Shown piece by piece: positions 26,079 to 34,532 of a DNA stretch of 64,000 nt. This DNA comes from Oscillospiraceae bacterium (GTDB taxonomy: Bacteria > Bacillota > Clostridia > Oscillospirales > Oscillospiraceae), in contig JAFRQP010000062.1 of assembly GCA_017428565.1 (NCBI GenBank), positions 1 to 64,000 of the forward strand, written 5' to 3'. The notes beneath the pieces are model-generated. The model made no database searches. It was given only the letters and a program-made list of their open reading frames with translations, and was not told where the DNA came from. Numbering within the stretch: the first letter of the stretch is position 1; each line of letters opens with the position of its first letter. The translations under genes and the position numbers were made by a program.

Positions 26079-26813
26079 TTATCTCCCCAGGGTGAAGTGG
26101 CGGCAGAAGGCGTTCACCGAGCGGCGCTCCACCACGATGGCCGCCAGCATCGCTTCCGGCTGGGTGATGACGCAGCCGTTGAGCCGCCGGATGCCCAGCG
26201 CCAGCAGCTCCGGGCAGAGGGGCACCGTGGGCCCGGTGAGCACGACCTCGGCATTCCTGCAGAGCTCCAGGAGCCTGGGCATGGTCTTGTTGATGCAGGC
26301 GCTGCCGGTGATCACGGCCACGTCGCAGCCGGGCAGCAGGTACTCGCAGGCGCTGTCCGGATAGTCGCCGGGCCGGGGCTCCCGCTCCAGGATGAAATAC
26401 TCCTTCGCCCGGGCGGCCAGGGCCTCGGTGATGCCGCCGTGGTGGATCAGGTGTCCCACGAAGCCCAGCGTCTTGCCCGAGAGCTCCACGCCCGCCAGGG
26501 CGCTGTCCGTGTAGCGGGCGCCCAGAGCCTCGATCCGCTCCTCGGTGTTATAGCAGGCGTTGAGCACCGCCATGCCCTCGCTTGCCTCCTCGAAGTTCCA
26601 GGAGAGGACGGCCCGGGCGGCATCACTGGCGGGGAGCCCCTCCAGCGTCTCGAACAGGCGGGGACGGCTCTCGCCCAGAGTGTGCATGGCCACGCCGGTC
26701 CGGCCGTTTTCCAGCACCGCCGCCGTCCAGGCCACGCCCCGGACGATGCGGGCCACCCGCAGCGCGCCGTCTGGCAGGTTTCGGAGCAGAATATCATAGA
26801 ATGCAGGGATCAC
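26079..26813 (-). CDS. DUF4213/DUF364 domain protein (putative metal-chelate family)
   Basis: A 244-residue protein with the two-domain architecture of the DUF4213 (N-terminal) and DUF364 (C-terminal) family. The segments VGHLIHHGGITEAL and ITGSACINKTMPRLLELC resemble a small Rossmann-like domain. Family members are proposed, mainly from structure, to bind heavy metals or anaerobic corrinoid-like cofactors; no reaction is proven. The start is placed at GTG 26813 because AGGGGGGAG precedes it; an ATG at 26837 has no ribosome site. It is the first gene of a three-gene operon with a glycosyltransferase and a thioesterase, an odd combination. Confidence 0.72.
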   Translation of the reverse strand: MIPAFYDILLRNLPDGALRVARIVRGVAWTAAVLENGRTGVAMHTLGESRPRLFETLEGLPASDAARAVLSWNFEEASEGMAVLNACYNTEERIEALGARYTDSALAGVELSGKTLGFVGHLIHHGGITEALAARAKEYFILEREPRPGDYPDSACEYLLPGCDVAVITGSACINKTMPRLLELCRNAEVVLTGPTVPLCPELLALGIRRLNGCVITQPEAMLAAIVVERRSVNAFCRHFTLGR

Positions 26814-26874
26814 AGGGATCTCCCCCCTAAAAAACATTTCTTCTCATTTTACCGCAGACGGACGGGAAAGGCAA

Positions 26875-26903
26875 GCCCCCGGCTCACAGCGGAAGCCGGG
26901 GGC
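26875..26903 (-). terminator. Terminator-like hairpin after trpB2
   Basis: GCCCCCGGCT (26875-26884) pairs with AGCCGGGGGC (26894-26903) over a 9-base loop. The T-run on the minus strand is short (CTTGCCTTTCC). Confidence 0.6.
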
Positions 26904-26924
26904 AGGGATACCGGGCGGCGGGGA

Positions 26925-28304
26925 TCAGGCCTCCGGGAGCTTCGGCAGTGCCGCGATGCTCCGGGCCAGATCCTCGTCCGTGGGGATGGTGTCGGTCATG
27001 ACGCCGTCGTTGAACTGCTGGTAAGCGGTGAGATCGAAGTAGCCGGTGCCAGTGAGGCCGAAGAGGATGGTCTTCTCCTCGCCGGTCTCCCTGCACTTGA
27101 GCGCCTCGTCGATGGCGGCGCGGATGGCGTGGCTCGACTCCGGCGCGGGCAGGATGCCTTCGCAGCGGGCGAACTGCTCCGCAGCCTGGAACACGCTGGT
27201 CTGCTCCACCGCCCGGGCCTCCATCAGCCCGTCGTGGTAGAGCTGGCTCAGAATGGTGGACATCCCGTGGAAGCGCAGGCCGCCGGCGTGGTTGGCGGAG
27301 GGGATGAAGGAGCTGCCCAGGGTGTACATTTTGGCCAGGGGGCAGATCATGCCCGTGTCGCAGAAGTCATAGGCAAAGACGCCCCGGGTGAAGCTGGGGC
27401 AGGAGGCCGGCTCCACGGCGATGATGCGGTAATCCGCCTCGCCCCGCAGCTTTTCGCCCATGAAGGGGGCGATGAGGCCGCCCAGGTTGGAGCCGCCGCC
27501 GGCGCAGCCGATGATGATGTCGGGCTTCTCGCCCAGCTTGTCGAAGGCAGCCTTTGCCTCCAGGCCGATGACGCTCTGGTGCAGCAGCACCTGGTTGAGG
27601 ACGCTGCCCAGCACGTAGCGGTAGCCCGGATTCTTCACCGCTACCTCCACGGCCTCCGAGATGGCGCAGCCCAGGGAGCCGGTGGTGCCGGGAAACTCCG
27701 CCAGGATCTTGCGGCCGATCTCCGTCTCCGTGGAGGGGGAAGGGGTGACGCTGGCGCCGTAGGTCCGCATGACCTCCCGGCGGAAGGGCTTCTGCTCGTA
27801 GCTGACCTTGACCATGAAGACCTTGAGATCCAGCCCCAGGTAGGCGCAGGCCATGGACAGGGCCGTGCCCCACTGGCCGGCGCCGGTCTCGGTGGTGACG
27901 CCCTTCAGACCCTGCTGCTTTGCATAGTAGGCCTGGGCGATGGCGGAGTTCAGCTTGTGGCTGCCGGAGGTGTTGTTGCCCTCGAACTTGTAGTAGATCT
28001 TGGCCGGGGTGTCCAGCACCTTTTCCAGGCAGTAGGCCCGCACCAGGGGGGAGGGGCGGTACATCTTGTAAAAGTCCCGGATCTCATCGGGGATGGGGAA
28101 GAAGGGCGTGTCGTTGTCCAGCTCCTGGCGCACCAGCTCCTCGCAGAAGATGGGCGTCAGCTCCTGGGCCGTCAGGGGCTTGCCGGTGCCAGGATTCAGC
28201 AGCGGCGCGGGCTTCGTCTTCATGTCGGCCCGCAGATTGTACCAGGCCGTGGGCAGCTCCTGCTCCGTCAGATAGGTTTTGTAGGGGATCTCGTTGTTTT
28301 TCAT
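26925..28304 (-). CDS. trpB: TrpB-like (TrpB2) PLP-dependent tryptophan synthase beta chain
   Basis: A 459-residue enzyme of the TrpB2 group, longer than classical TrpB and usually found without a partner TrpA. The PLP lysine lies in NNTSGSHKLNSA and the phosphate-binding glycines in CAGGGSNLGG. It can join indole and serine to make tryptophan, possibly salvaging free indole in the gut. The start is ATG 28304 with AAAGGAG upstream. A long T-box leader with a Trp-type specifier precedes it, which independently links the gene to tryptophan. No other trp genes flank it. Confidence 0.92.
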   Translation of the reverse strand: MKNNEIPYKTYLTEQELPTAWYNLRADMKTKPAPLLNPGTGKPLTAQELTPIFCEELVRQELDNDTPFFPIPDEIRDFYKMYRPSPLVRAYCLEKVLDTPAKIYYKFEGNNTSGSHKLNSAIAQAYYAKQQGLKGVTTETGAGQWGTALSMACAYLGLDLKVFMVKVSYEQKPFRREVMRTYGASVTPSPSTETEIGRKILAEFPGTTGSLGCAISEAVEVAVKNPGYRYVLGSVLNQVLLHQSVIGLEAKAAFDKLGEKPDIIIGCAGGGSNLGGLIAPFMGEKLRGEADYRIIAVEPASCPSFTRGVFAYDFCDTGMICPLAKMYTLGSSFIPSANHAGGLRFHGMSTILSQLYHDGLMEARAVEQTSVFQAAEQFARCEGILPAPESSHAIRAAIDEALKCRETGEEKTILFGLTGTGYFDLTAYQQFNDGVMTDTIPTDEDLARSIAALPKLPEA

Positions 28305-28320
28305 GGTTCTGCGCTCCTTT

Positions 28321-28615
28321 CGCTGTTCTGGAGGCAAAGAAAAAACCCTTGCCTCTGCAAAAATGTGCAGGGACAAGAGCATCAAACTCCTGCGGTACCA
28401 CCCGGCTTGGCGCAAACGCGCCCACTCGACCCGTGCCAACACACGGCGGCATTCTGATAACGGAGTGCCACTTCCGTCGCCCATACTGAGACTTTCGTCC
28501 GTTCTGTTTGCCCTCGCGGGTCCATTCCTCCGCCGGCCTCCCGCCGTCTCGCACCTTCCGACGGCTCTCTGCAGGGAAACCCGGGGCGAAGTACTCCTCC
28601 CGCTCCTCGGTTTAT
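28321..28615 (-). promoter_or_regulatory. T-box leader (tRNA-Trp sensing) of trpB2
   Basis: The minus-strand leader has the hallmark T-box GGGTGGTACCGCAGGAG (28387-28403) about 100 bases before the gene. A terminator follows (28344-28383, stem of about 13 pairs then TTTTTT). Upstream lies a long stem I region. The likely specifier in GAATGGACC is UGG (28522-28524 on the plus strand as CCA), the tryptophan codon, matching the gene. Uncharged tRNA-Trp would stabilise the antiterminator and switch trpB2 on. Confidence 0.88.
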
Positions 28616-28621
28616 GGACGC

Positions 28622-28650
28622 ATCATAACGCTAAAGAACTGAAATGTCAA
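28622..28650 (-). promoter_or_regulatory. Sigma-A promoter of the T-box/trpB2 transcript
   Basis: On the minus strand TTGACA (28645-28650), a 17-base spacer and TATGAT (28622-28627) lie just upstream of the T-box leader. Confidence 0.85.
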
Positions 28651-28663
28651 GAGCTTTTTTCCG

Positions 28664-28692
28664 TTGCACATGCGCCGGCGCTGTGCTACACT
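28664..28692 (+). promoter_or_regulatory. Sigma-A promoter of msrA
   Basis: TTGCAC (28664-28669) and TACACT (28687-28692) with a 17-base spacer, back to back with the trpB2 promoter. Confidence 0.7.
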
Positions 28693-28718
28693 GAGAGGGA
28701 AGGAAAGGAGATGCTGTC

Positions 28719-29216
28719 ATGTCCGTGAAAACCATTTATCTGGCCGGGGGCTGCTTCTGGGGCACCCAGAAATTTTTCGACCAGTTCGAGGGGGTGCTGA
28801 GCACCCGGGTGGGCTACGCCAACGGACCCACCGAGAACCCCAGCTATCAGGAGGTCTGCCGCAGCAGCGGCCACGCCGAGACCGTGCGCATCGACTACGA
28901 TCCGGATACGGTGAGCCTGACCCGGCTGCTGGACTGGTACTTTCTCACCGTGGACCCAACCTCTTACCACCGCCAGGGGGGCGACAAGGGCGTCCAGTAC
29001 CGCACGGGGATCTACTATACCGAGCCCGAGCAGCTTCCGGAGATCGAAGCGCGCTATGCGCAGGAACAGGCGAAGTACAAACAGCCCCTGCTGGTGGAGG
29101 TGCTGCCCCTTGCCAATTTCTATCCCGCCGAGGACTATCACCAGAAGTACCTGGACAAGAACCCCGGCGGCTACTGCCATATTTCCCCGGAGCTGCTGCA
29201 CCTGGCGGGGAAGTAG
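28719..29216 (+). CDS. msrA: Peptide-methionine (S)-S-oxide reductase MsrA
   Basis: A 165-residue oxidative-damage repair enzyme reducing methionine-S-sulfoxide in proteins. The catalytic motif GGCFWG is at residues 10-15 with the nucleophilic Cys12. The family segments VGYANG, GHAETV and DPTSYHRQGGDKGVQYRTGIYY are all present. Recycling cysteines at the C-terminus are not obvious, so it may use thioredoxin in a simpler way. The ATG has AAAGGAG upstream. Convergent with the aminotransferase gene; a heptad/hairpin element fills the gap. Confidence 0.95.
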   Translation: MSVKTIYLAGGCFWGTQKFFDQFEGVLSTRVGYANGPTENPSYQEVCRSSGHAETVRIDYDPDTVSLTRLLDWYFLTVDPTSYHRQGGDKGVQYRTGIYYTEPEQLPEIEARYAQEQAKYKQPLLVEVLPLANFYPAEDYHQKYLDKNPGGYCHISPELLHLAGK

Positions 29217-29463
29217 TTTTGAGAATTGAGTTTTGCGTTTTGAGGGGACGGCAGGCGAGGATCGCCGCCTTTACAGACATGCCGTCTCTCACCCGAAGGG
29301 ACGAGCATAGCTCGTCCGCCCGGACCGACATGGTAGCGCATCCGCGGGCGATTCGTGAATCGCCCCTACGGGTGAACGGGCCGATATTACCATATGGAAA
29401 TGCGCCCCGCTCTTGTGAGCGGGGCGCATTCTCAAACTCTTCGCTCAAAACTGAAAACTCAAA
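29217..29463. repeat. Inverted heptad array (GTTTTGA type) around nested hairpins
   Basis: The left arm (29217-29243) steps GTTTTGA, GAATTGA, GTTTTGC, GTTTTGA. The right arm (29430-29466), on the other strand, steps GTTTTGA, GTTTTCA, GTTTTGA, GCGAAGA. Inside are GACGGCA/TGCCGTC (29247-29253 and 29280-29286), then a branched unit closed by ACCCG/CGGGT (29291-29295 and 29369-29373). That unit contains a perfect 8-bp hairpin at 29299-29317, a weak CGGA/TCCG arm and a 9-bp hairpin at 29346-29365. No gene is supported here. Confidence 0.8.
29400..29429. terminator. Hairpin between msrA and the aminotransferase
   Basis: A perfect 13-bp stem ATGCGCCCCGCTC, loop TTGT, and its complement. It lies between converging genes and probably terminates one or both, although T-runs are short. 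Confidence 0.6.
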
Positions 29464-29465
29464 AC

Positions 29466-30743
29466 TCACTCCGCCAGGAGCTTCTCCAGCGCGGCCAGCT
29501 TCATGCTGGCGCAGTAGATTTCCATGGCCTGCTCCAGCTGTCCGATGGGGGGCAGGGAGGGGGCCACGCGCATGTTGCTGTCCTGGGGGTCCTTGCCGTA
29601 GGGGAAGGTGGCGCCGGCGCCGGTCATGGTCAGGCCTGCCTCTTTGCAGAGCTTCCAGGTGGCCTTGGCGATGCCGGGCATGGTGTTCACGCTGACAAAG
29701 TAGCCGCCCTTGGGCTTCTGCCAGCTGGCGATGCCGAGAGGCGCGATCTCCCGCTCCAGATTGTCCAGCACGCAGCGGAACTTGGGCCCCAGGATCTCCG
29801 CATGGCGCTTCATCAGGGCCAGAACGCCGGCCTTGTCCTTCAGATAACGGACGTGGCGGAGCTGGTTGACCTTGTCGTAGGAGATGATCTGGGCGTGCAG
29901 CAGCTTCTTCATGTAGGCCATGTTGTTCTCGCTGCAGGCGAAGACGGAGATGCCCGCGCCGGGGAAGGTGATCTTGGAGGTGGAGGCGAACTCGAACACC
30001 ATGTCGGCGTTGCCGTACTTTTCGCACTCCTTCAGAATGTCGGGGAAGGGCACATAGTCCCCGTCGAACTCATGCACGCAGTAGGCGTTGTCCCACATCA
30101 GCAGGAAGTCGGGAGCCGCGTGCTGCAAGGAGGCGATGCGGCGGATGGTCTCGGCGGAATAGATGATGCCGTCGGGGTTGGAGTATTTGGGCACGCACCA
30201 CATGCCCTTGACCTCCGGATCCCTGGCCAGCTCCTCCACCAGGTCCATATCCGGCCCCTCCGGGGTCATGGGAACGGGGATCATCTCCATGCCGAAGCTC
30301 TCGGAGATGCCGAAGTGCCGGTCATAGCCGGGGGCGGGGCAGAGCCACTTGACCTTGTCCAGCTTCGCCCAGGGCTTGGGGCCCATGACCCGGCCGTGGG
30401 TGTAGGCCTTGGCGATGGTGTCGTACATGAGCTGCAGAGAGGCGCTGCCGCCGACGAAAATCTGCTCGGGCTTCACGTCCAGCAGCTCCGCGAAGAGCTT
30501 GCGGCAGGCGGGCAGACCCTCCAGATTGCCGTAGTTGCGGGCGTCGATTCCGTCGCACATATAGTCGCTGTCGGAACGCAGGATATCCATCATGGGGCCG
30601 TTCATGTCAAGCTGCTGCTTGCTGGGCTTGCCGCGGGCCATGTTCAGATTCTGGCCCAGAGCCTTCAGCTCCGCATACCGGGTCTTTACCTGCTCCAGCT
30701 CGGCCTGGAGCTCTGCCTTGGTCATTTCCGCGTATTTTTTCAT
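29466..30743 (-). CDS. MocR-type class I aminotransferase (aspartate aminotransferase-like)
   Basis: A 425-residue PLP enzyme of the Aminotran_MocR group, which lacks the DNA-binding domain of true MocR regulators. The PLP lysine is in FASTSKITFPGAG; other landmarks are LNMARGKPSKQQLD at the N-terminus, DARNYGNLEG, PKYSNPDG and WDNAYCVHEF. Family members are aspartate aminotransferases of subgroup 1c or broader-specificity transaminases. An AGGATC site lies upstream of ATG 30743. It has its own promoter at 30841-30869. Confidence 0.9.
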   Translation of the reverse strand: MKKYAEMTKAELQAELEQVKTRYAELKALGQNLNMARGKPSKQQLDMNGPMMDILRSDSDYMCDGIDARNYGNLEGLPACRKLFAELLDVKPEQIFVGGSASLQLMYDTIAKAYTHGRVMGPKPWAKLDKVKWLCPAPGYDRHFGISESFGMEMIPVPMTPEGPDMDLVEELARDPEVKGMWCVPKYSNPDGIIYSAETIRRIASLQHAAPDFLLMWDNAYCVHEFDGDYVPFPDILKECEKYGNADMVFEFASTSKITFPGAGISVFACSENNMAYMKKLLHAQIISYDKVNQLRHVRYLKDKAGVLALMKRHAEILGPKFRCVLDNLEREIAPLGIASWQKPKGGYFVSVNTMPGIAKATWKLCKEAGLTMTGAGATFPYGKDPQDSNMRVAPSLPPIGQLEQAMEIYCASMKLAALEKLLAE

Positions 30744-31067
30744 GGAACTACGATCCTTTCATTTTCCCGCGGCGCACAGCCTTCCGCGGCCGCGCCGGGG
30801 TATTCGTCATCGCGTAGGAAACAAGTGGGCGCTTATCTTCAATATAGCACAACCGGCACCCGCAATCAAGGCAAAAAGGCCGGGAATTGTGCAAAAAGAC
30901 CGATTTTCCCGAAAAACACCCTTTCCCTTTCCCGGAACATATGCTATATTGTCTTCTGGCAGCGAAACGGCAGAAAACGTTCCGCAGCGGCATTTTCACC
31001 CGGGGGATCCGGAGCTTCGGCGGGAAGCGAAGCCCCTCCCGGGACGGATCGAGAAACGGGGAATAGC
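30744..31067. promoter_or_regulatory. Divergent promoter region between aminotransferase and TauE genes
   Basis: Minus-strand promoter: TTGATT (30864-30869), 17 bases, TATATT (30841-30846). Plus-strand promoter: an extended -10 TGCTATATT (30942-30950) with a weak -35 TTTCCC at 30922-30927. No operator or further gene is recognised in these 324 bases. Confidence 0.65.
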
Positions 31068-31847
31068 ATGCAGGCAATGTGGCTTCCCATGGATCTGAGC
31101 GCTTCCATGGTGCTGATCGTGGTGGTCGGCGTTTTCCTGGCTTCCTTCATGGACGGGGTGGCCGGAGGCGGCGGCATTATTTCCGTGCCCACCTATTTTC
31201 TGGCGGGCCTGCCCTCCCATCTGGCCCTGGGCACCAACAAGCTCTCCTCCTGCATCGGCACGGCGGTGTCCGCGGGGCGCTTCGTCAAGGGCGGCTATGT
31301 GAACTGGAAGCTGGGTCTGCCCTCCATTGCCCTGGCGCTGTTCGGCGCCGCGCTTGGCACCCGGCTGCAGCTCATGGTGGACGAGCGGGTGCTGCAGATC
31401 CTGCTGCTGGCGGTGCTGCCGGTGGTGGCCTTTGTGGTGCTGCGGCAGCGCAGCCTGCCGGAGACCCCGGGGGAGATCGCCCCGGGCAAGCAGGCGGCCG
31501 TCGTGCTCTCTGCGTCTCTGGTCGTGGGGGCCTATGACGGCTTTTACGGCCCCGGCACCGGGACCTTTTTGATCCTGATCTTCTGCACCCTGGGCAAGCT
31601 GGACGTCCGCACCGCCTCCGGCAACGTGAAACTGGTGAACTTGTCCAGCAACATTGGGGCGCTGTGCACCTCCCTGCTCCACGGCAAGGTTTTTCTCGCC
31701 CTGGGGCTGATCGGGGCGGTGGCCTCCGTGGCGGGACACTGGCTGGGCTCCGGCCTTGCCATCAAGGACGGCTCAAAGATCGTCAAGCCGACGATCCTGG
31801 TGGTGCTGGTGCTGCTGACGGTTAAGGTCGTCTCGGAACTGCTGTGA
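31068..31847 (+). CDS. TauE/SafE family sulfite/anion exporter
   Basis: A 259-residue membrane protein with about eight helices. The duplicated TauE signatures are visible: FMDGVAGGGGIISVPTYFLAGLP in the first half and GAYDGFYGPGTGTFLI in the second. Members are proposed to export sulfite, sulfoacetate or other small organosulfur anions. ATG 31068 is chosen (GGGGA upstream); the frame is open far upstream but that region is non-coding and overlaps the opposite gene. The next gene begins about 20 bases later, so they may share a transcript. Confidence 0.88.
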   Translation: MQAMWLPMDLSASMVLIVVVGVFLASFMDGVAGGGGIISVPTYFLAGLPSHLALGTNKLSSCIGTAVSAGRFVKGGYVNWKLGLPSIALALFGAALGTRLQLMVDERVLQILLLAVLPVVAFVVLRQRSLPETPGEIAPGKQAAVVLSASLVVGAYDGFYGPGTGTFLILIFCTLGKLDVRTASGNVKLVNLSSNIGALCTSLLHGKVFLALGLIGAVASVAGHWLGSGLAIKDGSKIVKPTILVVLVLLTVKVVSELL

Positions 31848-31867
31848 ACGCAGGGGAGGAAAAGAAC

Positions 31868-32581
31868 ATGAAAAAAAGTATCGGGATCATGGGAGGCATG
31901 GGGCCCCTGGCTACGGCGGACCTGCTCATCAAGATCACCACCGTCACCCGGGCGGACAGCGACCGGGAGCATATCCACATCTATATCGACAGCGATGCCG
32001 CCATTCCGGACCGGACGGGAGCCATCCTCCACGGGGGAGAGGACCCGGTGCCGGAGATGACAAGCGCCCTGCGGAATCTGGAGCGCTGCGGGGCGGACTG
32101 CATCCTGATGGCCTGCAACACGGCGCACTACTTCCTGCCGCGGCTGCAGCCCCTGACCCAGATCCCCATTCTGGACATGATTTCCATTACGGCGGAGCGC
32201 TGCGCGGAGCGCTTTCCCGGCAAATGCGCGGCGCTGCTGGGCACCACCGGCACCCTGCAGACCGGGATCTACAGCCGGGCGCTGGAGCGGGCGGGCGTCC
32301 CCTTCCTGCTGCCGGATGAAGAGCAGCAGGCCTGGCTCATGCATCTCATCTATGACGTGGTGAAGGCCACCCGGCCCATGCAGCCGGAGGAGGAAAACTG
32401 GAGCCGCCTGCTGGAGGAGCTGCGCCGGCGGGGGGCGGACTATTTCATCCTGGCCTGCACGGAGCTGCCTATCGTGGCCAATACCCTGCAGGACGAGGGA
32501 CCCTTCGTGGATCCCACGGCGGAGCTGGCGAGAGCGGCGGTGCTCTTCTGCGGCTACCCTCTGAAAGAAGAAGGGGAATAA
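31868..32581 (+). CDS. Aspartate/glutamate racemase family protein
   Basis: A 237-residue PLP-independent racemase. The two catalytic cysteines are visible in MACNTAHYF and LACTELPIV, and the N-terminal IGIMGGMGPLATADL is the family signature. It should interconvert L- and D-aspartate or glutamate. ATG 31868 has GGGGAGG at the right distance; a GTG at 31844 overlaps the TauE stop and is less likely. A dicarboxylate/amino acid symporter gene follows, suggesting uptake and racemisation of acidic amino acids. Confidence 0.9.
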   Translation: MKKSIGIMGGMGPLATADLLIKITTVTRADSDREHIHIYIDSDAAIPDRTGAILHGGEDPVPEMTSALRNLERCGADCILMACNTAHYFLPRLQPLTQIPILDMISITAERCAERFPGKCAALLGTTGTLQTGIYSRALERAGVPFLLPDEEQQAWLMHLIYDVVKATRPMQPEEENWSRLLEELRRRGADYFILACTELPIVANTLQDEGPFVDPTAELARAAVLFCGYPLKEEGE

Positions 32582-32612
32582 GCGGGATATTTTGTGCAAA
32601 ACGCTAAAACAG

Positions 32613-32646
32613 GACCGGTATTGTTTGTGGACAATACCGGTTTTTT
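32613..32646 (+). terminator. Terminator after the racemase gene
   Basis: ACCGGTATTGT, loop TTGTGG, ACAATACCGGT followed by TTTTT. Confidence 0.9.
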
Positions 32647-32666
32647 GTGAACAATACGAAAACAGT

Positions 32667-32695
32667 TTTACTTTTGTTTCCTAAAGGAATATAAT
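32667..32695 (+). promoter_or_regulatory. Promoter of the symporter gene
   Basis: Perfect -10 TATAAT (32690-32695) with a poor -35 TTTACT (32667-32672) and a 17-base spacer. A weak -35 may indicate activator dependence. Confidence 0.6.
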
Positions 32696-32752
32696 GAGAC
32701 CGGTATCTGGCGAAAGCCAAATAACGGAAAAGAGAGAAAAAAGGAGGTAACT

Positions 32753-34069
32753 ATGGCTGCTAACAACCCACCGAAGAAGGGCGGTATCTTTCGGGCATAC
32801 CTGAACTTCAACGTCCTGTACAAGATCCTGATCGGTCTTGTCATCGGCGCCATCGCCGGCGTGATCCTGGCGGCGAATGGCGTCACCTCGCTTCCCGCGT
32901 GGATCAGCATGTTCGGCACCATCTTCACCAGACTGCTGAAAATGATCATCATCCCGATGATCGTCGGTTCTCTGGTGGTCGGCGCGTCCTCTGTTTCCCC
33001 CGCGACCGTCGGCAAGGTCGGCATCCGGATCATCCTGATCTATCTGCTCACCTCCGCCTTCGGCGTCATCATCGGCCTGCTCATGGGCAACATCTTCCAG
33101 CCCCATGCGGAGCTGGCCCAGGTGACGGAGATGGCTGCTGACGCGGCTGGCAAAACCGCGGAAAGCAATGTCTGGGAGGTCATCTCCAACATCATTCCCA
33201 CCAGCGTCCTCACCTCTCTGGTCAACGAGACCGTGCTGCAGGTCATCTTCTTCTCCCTGGTCTTCGGCCTCTGCCTGTCCTACATGAAGGTCTCCGACGA
33301 TGAGCGCATCCGTGAGATCGCCCACACCACGTTCAACGTGTTCGACTGCCTGGCCGAGATCATGATGAAGGTCGTGCGCGGCATCATGCAGTACGCCCCC
33401 ATCGGCGTCGCGGTGTTGATCTGCGAGGTCTTTGCCAAGAACGGCGCCAAGGTCGCCGGCGCGCTGCTCACGGTGACCATCGCCTGCTTCCTGGGCTACA
33501 TCATCCACGTGGTGCTGGTCTACGGCGGTCTGCTGAAGCTCTACAAGATCAAGATCGCCCCCTTCTTCAAGGAGGCCCGCACCCCCTTCATCACCGCTTT
33601 CGTTACCCGTTCCTCCAACGGCACCCTGCCCACCACCATGACTGCCGCCGAGAATCTGGGCGTGGACAAAGAGGTCTATGCCTTCTCCCTGCCCCTCGGC
33701 GCCACCATCAACATGGACGGCACCGCCATCTACCAGGGCGTCTGCGCCTTCTTCCTGGTCATGTCCTGCTTTAACCGCGGCCTGACCTTCGGCGAGATGG
33801 GCATGATCGTTCTGCTGGCCACCCTGGCCTCCATCGGCACCGCGGGCGTGCCCGGCGCCGGCGCCATCATGCTGGCCATGGTCATGCAGGGCATCAACCT
33901 GCCCATTGCCGAGGGTACGATCCTGGCCGGCGCCTATGCCATGATCCTGGGCATCGACGCCATCCTGGATATGGGCCGTACCGCGCTGAACGTGGTCGGC
34001 GACCTGACCTGCACCTGCTGCGTCGCCAAACGGCTGAATTATCTGAAAGAGGACTCCCTGATCAAATAA
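32753..34069 (+). CDS. Dicarboxylate/amino acid:cation symporter (DAACS, GltP/GltT-like)
   Basis: A 438-residue secondary transporter with the fold of GltPh. Hairpin and helix signatures are present: TRSSNGTLPTT (the serine-rich HP1 tip), NMDGTAIY (helix 7), GTAGVPGAGAI (HP2) and DMGRTALNVVGD (helix 8). The arginine of DMGRT binds the side-chain carboxylate of aspartate or glutamate in homologues, so an acidic substrate is likely. It is preceded by AAGGAGG and sits next to an Asp/Glu racemase. The first serine of the usual SSS tip is conserved; the third is Asn. Confidence 0.93.
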   Translation: MAANNPPKKGGIFRAYLNFNVLYKILIGLVIGAIAGVILAANGVTSLPAWISMFGTIFTRLLKMIIIPMIVGSLVVGASSVSPATVGKVGIRIILIYLLTSAFGVIIGLLMGNIFQPHAELAQVTEMAADAAGKTAESNVWEVISNIIPTSVLTSLVNETVLQVIFFSLVFGLCLSYMKVSDDERIREIAHTTFNVFDCLAEIMMKVVRGIMQYAPIGVAVLICEVFAKNGAKVAGALLTVTIACFLGYIIHVVLVYGGLLKLYKIKIAPFFKEARTPFITAFVTRSSNGTLPTTMTAAENLGVDKEVYAFSLPLGATINMDGTAIYQGVCAFFLVMSCFNRGLTFGEMGMIVLLATLASIGTAGVPGAGAIMLAMVMQGINLPIAEGTILAGAYAMILGIDAILDMGRTALNVVGDLTCTCCVAKRLNYLKEDSLIK

Positions 34070-34072
34070 TCC

Positions 34073-34468
34073 ATGAATCGGAACCTTCTGGATAAAAGAC
34101 TGCGGGAGCTGGGGCTCTACAGCAGCTTCTATCTCCGAAAGGAGATGAAGCCGCTGGCGCAGCTTCTGGCGGAGGGGGAGCAGCTCAACTGCATCCTCAC
34201 CGGCGTCCATGAGGCCAACCGCAAAATGCTGGCCGTCACGGACCGGCGCCTGATCCTCATCTTCACCGGCGCGCTCGCCGCGGGAGAGGCGAAGGTGATC
34301 CGGCGGGACGGGGTGGAGAGCTGGGAATTCGAAAAGAAGCTCCTGTTTTCCAGAGTGCGGCTCACCCTCAAGGACGGGGACAGCTATCTTCTTACCAATA
34401 CGCAGGGCTCGCTGAAAAAGCTCTTCGAGTGGGCCATGGCGCAGCCCCTGCCCGCGGAAACGGATTAG
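34073..34468 (+). CDS. Small bacterial PH-domain protein
   Basis: A 131-residue soluble protein matching the short bacterial PH-like domain (YokE/bPH_3 type): GEQLNCILTGVHEANRKMLAVTDRRLILI followed by alternating strands and a C-terminal helix. Such domains bind lipids or proteins and appear in stress-related proteins; no enzyme activity is expected. The ATG is 3 bases after the symporter stop and lacks a good ribosome site, so translation is probably coupled to the symporter. Confidence 0.72.
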   Translation: MNRNLLDKRLRELGLYSSFYLRKEMKPLAQLLAEGEQLNCILTGVHEANRKMLAVTDRRLILIFTGALAAGEAKVIRRDGVESWEFEKKLLFSRVRLTLKDGDSYLLTNTQGSLKKLFEWAMAQPLPAETD

Positions 34469-34501
34469 GGAAGATCCTGCCAAAGCACAACACAAAACGA
34501 G

Positions 34502-34532
34502 AAACAGCTCCGCTTCGGCGGAGCTGTTTTTT
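34502..34532 (+). terminator. Terminator after the symporter/PH operon
   Basis: AAACAGCTCCGC, TTCG tetraloop, GCGGAGCTGTTT then further T residues. Confidence 0.92.

Noticed and set aside
29394..31067. Long upstream part of the 817-codon frame ending in the TauE gene
   Set aside because: It overlaps the aminotransferase gene on the other strand; only the last 259 codons from ATG 31068 encode a recognisable protein with a ribosome site.
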